From positions 868,001 to 932,000 of the forward strand of contig JABELC010000010.1 of NCBI GenBank assembly GCA_028455995.1: a DNA stretch of 64,000 nucleotides, in the 5' to 3' direction. Below, piece after piece: positions 57,654 through 64,000 of the stretch. This DNA comes from Scleromitrula shiraiana. Taxonomy: Eukaryota; Ascomycota; Leotiomycetes; Helotiales; Sclerotiniaceae. Within the stretch, counting starts at the first letter, position 1. Each line of letters starts with the position of its first letter. The position numbers and the translations under genes are program-made. The notes beneath the pieces are model-generated. The model made no database searches and was not told where the DNA came from. It saw nothing but the letters and a program-made list of their open reading frames with translations.

Positions 57654-60600
57654 ATATTATTCATTCAAAATTAACACGATGGTATAAAGTCGAGATAATA
57701 ATAAAATTCAAAATCATCGATTGGAGAATAATATAAATGAGTGGGGGTTAGCAAGAAAGCTTTGACGCCAACTAAAAGAAGTATGGCATGCAAGTTACCT
57801 TTAGCTGCTTTAAGAAATTCAAGGATCAGGGTTCATCTCACGGAAGGAATCCATATTTTCCCCTTGTCGTTCAAGGAAAGTAAGACAAGGATTATTCAGG
57901 TTTTTCCTTTTCTTTTTCTTACTTCTTTTTGCTTTTGGATGATGGAAGGGTGAGATTTTATATCGATATCGATATCTACTTGGGTTTTGAGGGTTTTGAG
58001 GGTTTCGAGGGTTTTAAATGGATGATAGGTTTAAAGCTTAAATTTACTTCGGAATCCGGATACGATGAATATGATACGATATATTACTTTTCGATCATCT
58101 CGATATTACCAGATATCGTATGCCGACTATGTTGTACCTATTCAAGCAAGTACCTATTCAAGCAAGTAAGCATACATCCATATGTTTACATTTATTCATT
58201 CGTTCGAATAAATATCATCATCATCTTCCCTCGGATAACCACAATACTACCTATCTATATGTATCTATCTACCTCTAGCTCCCCACTCAAATCATCCATC
58301 CCTACATCATCCACCTTTCCAGTTTATGATTTTCGGATAAGTGCATACATATCATACTTTAGAACCAACCAAAACTTCTAGATCGATTGATGAAGCTAGT
58401 ATATTAACAGTATAGATAGAATAATTCCAATCGATCCTTTCTGAGATGAGATGAGATGGGCATGTTGGGGTTTGGCGGGGTATCATATCATATCATATCA
58501 TATCTTATCGATTCATTTATTGCGATAGGATTGATATTATATGATAGATATAACGATATCGTATGACGAAAATGTTTCAATTGACTTGCATTGATTGTTA
58601 GGGCTAGCTAAAACCAAGGGTGATATAATGTTTCATTATTACTTTGGACATGGGAATTACGAGCCAAGTAGTTAAGCGATAATGGAGAAGAATAGATATA
58701 GATGTAGATATAGATATAGATATAGTCAAGATTCGAAAAAAAAAAAGAAAACAAAAAGAAAAAAAAGTACTCATTATAGTTCTAATTAGATATTTCTTTC
58801 TCTTTTGTTCGCGGGAGGGTTTGTTTGTTTGTTCGTTCGTTCTATTAACTCCAGTCGCTTGTGTTGATTGTATTATACTAAATTATTGGTTTTGATTACT
58901 TCGTTTTGAGCTCGCTGCTAGATTTTTACTATATGTATCTATTATACTCCTCATATTCATCTCCTCTCATCTCCTCTCCTCTCCTCTCCTCTCCTCTCCT
59001 CTCCTCGCCTCTCCTCGCCTCTCCCATCCCATCTCCCACCCAAACCAACATCTCAACTCCCAAACTAGTACTCCCACATTTATCTAGCTCCCACCCCATC
59101 CAAATCCATATCCAAATCACCAACCTCAATCCTCAACCTCAATCCCCAAATAACTCAACAATAATACTTAATCCCCTCCACCCATCTATGTCCCTCTATA
59201 TCCATCTCATACCATACCACACCACACACCACCCCCAACATATCCCAAGCCCAAACCCAGACCCATCCCCTTTCAAAAATCCCCTATCCCTTTCACACCC
59301 TCTCATCCCACCAAATCTTCATCCCAATTATCCATTCTATATCCGCACTCAACCCAATAACCCCATATACAATCCAATAACCCCATATACAATAAAACAC
59401 ACCTACTTCCATACATCTAAATCAACCCAACATGGATATTTAAATCGCCAATTGGGTTTTTTTTTATCTTGTTGGGATGTATGCTTGGACTCGTACTTAA
59501 AGTAAAACTTAAATTGAAACTTACAGTTCTTGGTTAGCTGCTGCCTGGGTCGTTAGGGGAATGGATGGGGGGGGGGGGGGTATGGTATAGTATAGGATAG
59601 TTATATATATATATATATATATATTATATAAAGTGCTGTAATGACGATGACGAGGGAAAAGATGAAGGAAGAGGGGGGGGATAAATATATATAAGAACTT
59701 GGAAGGATATTTTCTTTTTCTTCTTCTTCTTCTTCTTTTTTTTCTTCTTTTTTTTCTTCTTCATATTATGAATTGAATTTTGTGGGTTGCGGGTTAGGGT
59801 TATATATATTTCACATCTGTTATATTGAAACTTCTCTTATATTTATATAGTAGGAGTGGAGGGAAATTGGGTGTTCTATGATTCTAGGATTCTAGGATTC
59901 TATTATTAAAAATGGTAGAAAAACGGGGGTGTAATATAGATGGATAGATGGATAGATGAGCTATTACTAACCATAGCCAAGCAAAGAAAATCAAATCAAA
60001 TCAAGTAATCAATATATACATGATATCTTAATAAGAGCTACATTACATTCATACGTATTTGGATGTCGGGTACGTGGCTATTGTGAATACTCGGAAAGGG
60101 AGGGGGTGGGGGCTCTTTCTTTTTGGTATTTTTTTCTTTGATTGGGTTGGAGAGGATTTGATCGAATTTCTTGTTGATTAGTAGAGAGAAGAGAAGAGAA
60201 GAGAAGAGAAGAGAAGAGAAAAGGGAAACAAATAAACAGACAAATAAACAAATAAACAGCATGATCATATATATATGCATCCATGCCTACTTATACCTCT
60301 ATCCTCCCCAAGAAAAAACCACCATGACCAAGAGAAGAAAATCCCCAAACCCCATCCATCCATCTATCCATCAATCCATCCCCATGTGCACATGCACAAG
60401 CAAACGCAATTCCCATCTCTCTTTTCCTTCCTATATCCCATAGCCTCTAATGGATCATACCAGCAATTTTAACATGCCCCTTTTCCCCCCTTTCTTGTTT
60501 CTCGTTTCTCCTTTCTCGTTTCTCCCCTTTCACCTCTCTTCTTCACACCCCTCTTCCCCTCCTCTACTCACACCCCTCACAATCCTAGTATACTCCCAAC

Positions 60601-61348
60601 ACACTAATACATCAATACATCAATACACCAAAACATCAAAACACACCTAGTACCCTCTAATTATCTCGACGCTCTACTATCTCGACGCTCTACCTCAACA
60701 CTCTGGGATATTTTATTTTGTCCGCAGCAAACCACCCACTTCCTTCGATGGAACGTATACCGCATGCTGAAACAGTGAAACTAAACATGTCATGGTAATT
60801 TTACTCACATAGACAGATAGATACCTTTTCTTTTCTATTTTATACGACTCTAATCGACTGAGCATGATTTGATTTGATTTGATTTGATTTGAGAAGTATT
60901 ATGATATGATCGATATACTTCGTCCAACTGGACTTCGATAGAAAATATTTGTCGTAATAATGCATGTGATATGATATGGTTACAGAGACCTATAAGATAA
61001 TATAAATGTAAATGGGCACGCACACAAGACTCAAATGGAAGGAAAATCGATTGATATATTCATACGTTTATAATTGAATAGTAAGGAAAGAGAGTCCTAG
61101 TACTTGATGCTCATAACCCAATTTGAACGAACTCCTCTCACCCGACCCATCCTTTACCAGCCCTGCCCATCCCAACAATTCCCAGATAACTCCTCGCAAG
61201 TAAGCACTCGCCGCATTTCCCATTCCATTCCAGTCATTATTTCACAGACGGACGGACGGGATGTTATGTTATGGTTAAGCCATAAGTGACTAATCATTTT
61301 ATTTAATTTCATCGCCATGTTGTCGTTTATTTCATTTCCATTCTTCAC

Positions 61349-62428
61349 TCACTCCCTGTCATCCTTCACAACGTCTTCATAAAAAGGAGGAGGGCCTTGA
61401 TGCTGAATGAGACTCTTATCCTCCTCAATACCTTTCCCAGCATGACCATCATCTTCTTGTTGAACCTTAGCATAAGCGCCTTTTGATCCACGACGGAACA
61501 ACAGACGCCACACGAAGATAACAAAGTGTCCAGCGATCATACCGACAATACTTGCGGTGATTCCAGCAACGACACCAATCATGATTGGAACGAAGATGTG
61601 AAGAATAATGGCTCGCAAGAAATTAGCGAATCCGTGATGCTTGTGGTGGAAACGATGAGGTCTGCCATGACCACCATGACCATGATGTGGTCGTTCAGAT
61701 TGTTCGATTTGTGGACGAGCTTTGTTGCCGCAGCCTGTGAAACCCTTCGCCTTGGCTAATTTATCGGCAATAATTGCTCTCCATTTGCAAAGTAATGTTG
61801 TGCATTCTTGTCCATCGTCCGTAGGGCTAGCATGACTTTTCGCTGGCACAATTTGCGCATCACCAATCATCAACTTTCCGCTTGGTGTTTGTAGTAGTTT
61901 GAGCTCCACGCTTGGAACGCCGTCCACAAATTTGTTGCCAACTTCAATGATCTCAAGGGTAGCGGTGACCAACTCGAGTTGATCTTCTTTAGAATATGGT
62001 AGCGGATGTTGAACTCGTAGAGCATATCCTAATTCTGGATTTGCGACTTCGGCCCATTCTGTTTCGGATGCCTGGATCATTTGAGGAGCCGTAAGATGCC
62101 ATAACCCAGACTCAGTATTCACATCGATAGGATACATTTGAAGACCATTCAAGAACAAACGATCAGTATCCCCATCATGCGAAACGGAGAAATTTAGTTC
62201 AAGTTTACTCAATCCCCGGACTTGATGTAATCCTCCGTGCACATCTTCAACAGTAATTGGGCAGCCAGGACAATTGATTCTCATCAATTTCCCATCTGCC
62301 TCGATGGCGGCATCGAAAGGTAATGCATTAATGGCGTCGATATCAGATGTAGAGACGGTGGGAGGAAGAAGAAATGCTTGGCTGATTGCCGTGAAAGCAG
62401 TCGCTGCTCCGAGTGTGATAAAACGCAT
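61349..62428 (-). CDS. Type I membrane protein with cytosolic PPxY motif (DUF7728-like)
   Basis: A single exon, 359 residues. A signal peptide (MRFITLGAATAFTAISQAFL) precedes a lumenal/extracellular domain of about 220 residues containing a CPGCP motif near 55. Then come a His/Gly-rich stretch (HHGHGGHGRPHRFHHKHHG, possible metal binding), a membrane region at about 268-312 (AIILHIFVPIMIGVVAGITA...) and a 46-residue cytosolic tail ending in PPPFYEDV. PPFY fits the PPxY consensus bound by WW domains of Rsp5/Nedd4 ubiquitin ligases. The N-terminal part resembles a fungal family I recall as DUF7728; function unknown. A CACGTG lies 330 bp upstream of the start. Confidence 0.82.
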   Translation of the reverse strand: MRFITLGAATAFTAISQAFLLPPTVSTSDIDAINALPFDAAIEADGKLMRINCPGCPITVEDVHGGLHQVRGLSKLELNFSVSHDGDTDRLFLNGLQMYPIDVNTESGLWHLTAPQMIQASETEWAEVANPELGYALRVQHPLPYSKEDQLELVTATLEIIEVGNKFVDGVPSVELKLLQTPSGKLMIGDAQIVPAKSHASPTDDGQECTTLLCKWRAIIADKLAKAKGFTGCGNKARPQIEQSERPHHGHGGHGRPHRFHHKHHGFANFLRAIILHIFVPIMIGVVAGITASIVGMIAGHFVIFVWRLLFRRGSKGAYAKVQQEDDGHAGKGIEEDKSLIQHQGPPPFYEDVVKDDRE

Positions 62429-63665
62429 ATTGTTAGTTGTGTGGATCGATCGGCGTGGGGTAAGGTTGTTATCGTGAAATGAAGTTAGATTAACAAGTTA
62501 ACAAGTTAACAAGAGGTGATTGTCGTAGTTCGTAGACCAGCTACTTATCGAAACGGTCTTCAAATATTTGTTTTAATCAGAATAAGTTGCTTGATAGAAA
62601 GTGTAGGAAGTAGGTTATTGTGAAATGAAGTGAATGTTGTTATTGTTTCCAAATCAGAGTCTCAAAGAGTCAAAGGACTCCCATCACCAAGGGAAGCGGC
62701 AAAAGATCGTTGGTGGAGGCTGAGTAAGACAGGGAGATGATCCAATAATAGCACAATCACGTGTAATTAGTTAATCAATTAGTTAAGCAGCAAGTTAGCT
62801 ATATGCTTTAGTCATTCAATAGGGATTTACGAAGACATAGAGCATTCCTGCATAGAGCTTCCAATGTTGCTTGGCATGAAATTGTAAAAAGTGATTGATG
62901 TTCGTCACTTCTTACCATTTTGATTTGATATCGAAACACTCAAATTCTTGTTTGTATCACTTCAACCACTTGGAGCATCTTGCATCATTTTGTAACCCTT
63001 ACGACCCGACCCCTTACGACCTTTCTTCTATACGAAACTTATTGATTATATACTATATTCGCCACTTATGGTTTATCTTCTCCATATATTTCTTGGCCTG
63101 GCCAAGAAGGTACAAAAGCCTTCCCTACCATTGACTCGTTGAGTTCTTCTTTCGGTGTAGGAAGTAAAAAGCAGACAGGAAAAGAAAGTCAATAAGGTTT
63201 TCAATCCTAGAACTGTGGGTAACCTTAAGATAACCCCACTGATGTCCGCTATGATGTTCATATCTTAGTGGAGAGACTCAGACGGCCGTACTGTCAGATG
63301 ATGTCAATTCCATGTTAGCTGGAAATAAATTCATTGTAAGGGTACTTCCTCCCGGGTAGAACGAAACGGTATCATACACTACGCAAGCAAGAAGGAAGCA
63401 CTAGTGGAGTACTAAATTTTGTATAAGTTTTGTTTTCTCTTCATTGAACCTTTTGAATTCCAAAAGACAGATTATTCTATCAATTGATTATATTCCACCT
63501 ATCACGAACCTTCAGATATCGTGAGCTTTCAAGACTTCTTCATAGGATCGTTTCTTGCCTCAATTGAATTTGTTGAGTGGGTTAATACCTAACTTTGCTT
63601 GCTGTCAACAGACAGTCTTCTCAATTTATCTGCAATCATAAGTCTTACCGTTAATAATACCCAAA
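62429..63665. promoter_or_regulatory. Divergent upstream region with CACGTG at 62758-62763
   Basis: About 1.2 kb between the membrane protein (minus) and the SDR gene (plus). It holds AACAAGTT repeats near 62492-62515 and the octamer TCACGTGT at 62757-62764. No protein gene was supported; 62895-63134 is open but unremarkable. The pyrimidine-rich, CTTAC/TTCAC-containing 63560-63665 stretch is probably the SDR 5' leader. Confidence 0.4.
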
Positions 63666-64000
63666 ATGTTTCGATCACAACTCCTCAAACAAACAGCTCG
63701 AGCTGCTAGAGCTTCAACAAGAGTGGCAGCACCTCGCACACTACCAACTCTAACATCCCAACGTCCTATCCACAGCACATCCTGTCTTCGCGAAAAGAAC
63801 GATGAGGAACCTCATGAAGGTAGCTTCGCGAGAACTGATTCTTCGGTTCAAGTAGAATACCCACCTGAAAACGAATTGCCATCAAGTGCTCCAGTACAAG
63901 GTAGAGGTGGACTTCATTTCAAACGCACATTAGCATCTTTCTCTCTTGAAGGGAAAGTCGGTGTCGTAACAGGAGGAGCCAGAGGTTTAGGTCTTGTTAT
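63666..64000 (+). CDS. Mitochondrial-type short-chain dehydrogenase, 5' part only
   Basis: The frame begins MFRSQLLKQTARAARASTRV, a strong Arg/Ala/Ser-rich mitochondrial presequence, and runs off the window. After an acidic linker it reaches FSLEGKVGVVTGGARGLGLV, the start of the SDR Rossmann fold with the TGxxxGxG cofactor motif. This is an NAD(P)-dependent oxidoreductase. Proteins with this layout in fungi are often annotated as arabinitol/sorbose/mannitol-type or 3-oxoacyl-type reductases; the substrate cannot be told from the part present. No intron up to 64000. Confidence 0.85.
   Translation, partial: MFRSQLLKQTARAARASTRVAAPRTLPTLTSQRPIHSTSCLREKNDEEPHEGSFARTDSSVQVEYPPENELPSSAPVQGRGGLHFKRTLASFSLEGKVGVVTGGARGLGLV

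Larger units (their letters stand above)
53731..61348. other. Second gene desert with simple repeats
   Basis: There is no supported gene in 7.6 kb. Repeats include GTGAGT/ATGAGT (55140-55220), GGTATG (55318-55365), CTT and ATT runs, TTGACATTCTAT (57225-57280), TCACTCAG then TCACTTAT (57590-57653), CTCCT (58966-59010), polyG (59566-59580), and GAAGA (60183-60220). The plus strand is A/C-rich at about 59030-59440 and turns G-rich at 59550. All longer open frames are repeats read in frame. Left end: upstream region of whi3. Confidence 0.6.

Noticed and set aside
58906..59505. 199-codon Ser/Pro/His-rich ORF
   Set aside because: Low-complexity reading of A/C-rich tracts; no domain, other frames also open.
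59788..59800. GGGTTAGGGTTA resembling telomere repeat
   Set aside because: Only two units, internal, no array.

Overview
The window is nuclear DNA of a filamentous ascomycete. Genes are split by short GT-AG introns with CTAAC-type branch points, and the products are typical of Pezizomycotina: a mitochondrial MetX-family acetyltransferase, a Whi3-type RNA-binding protein, a SWIRM protein, Pex16, a GT90 glycosyltransferase and a fungal complex I 9.5 kDa subunit. The AT-rich, microsatellite-heavy intergenic DNA suggests Leotiomycetes, perhaps Sclerotiniaceae (Botrytis/Sclerotinia/Monilinia); that is inference, not a database match.

Layout. 0-11.5 kb is a housekeeping block: complex I 9.5 kDa subunit (-), oligosaccharyltransferase subunit WBP1 (+), an unrecognised conserved-looking protein (-), serine/homoserine O-acetyltransferase (+), an SLC35F-like transporter (+) and a small cysteine-containing protein (+). 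12.1-18.1 kb is a decayed accessory patch: four copies of a 44-nt hairpin repeat, a broken NmrA-like gene, a frameshifted AflR-like Zn2Cys6 regulator joined head-on to a DUF4267-like fragment, and a broken gene with an in-frame stop. 18-30 kb is almost gene-free and full of simple repeats, with one SWIRM-domain gene at 26.1-27.3 kb. 30-34 kb holds a secreted carboxylesterase with a 3' frameshift and a dead PAF-acetylhydrolase-like gene. A tRNA-Gly(TCC) lies at 34.7 kb. 36-37.6 kb is a Rap1/Rsr1-type small GTPase cut into nine exons, one of them only 10 nt. 41.9-47.5 kb is a second housekeeping block: GT90 glycosyltransferase, F-box protein and Pex16. An intron-containing tRNA-Arg(ACG) is at 49.1 kb, and a Whi3-like RNA-binding protein at 52.1-53.7 kb. 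After 7.6 kb of repeat-rich DNA come a membrane protein with a cytosolic PPxY motif (61.3-62.4 kb) and the 5' end of a mitochondrial-type short-chain dehydrogenase running off the right edge.

Three divergent gene pairs share short promoters (2.7-3.0, 6.2-6.6 and 46.0-46.3 kb). No operon-like system, transposon open reading frame, CRISPR array or viral gene was found. The least explained items are the covarying hairpin repeat family at 12.2-12.65 kb, the micro-exon structure of the Rap1/Rsr1 gene, strand-composition flips at both tRNA genes, and possible hidden exons around 50.2-50.95 kb.
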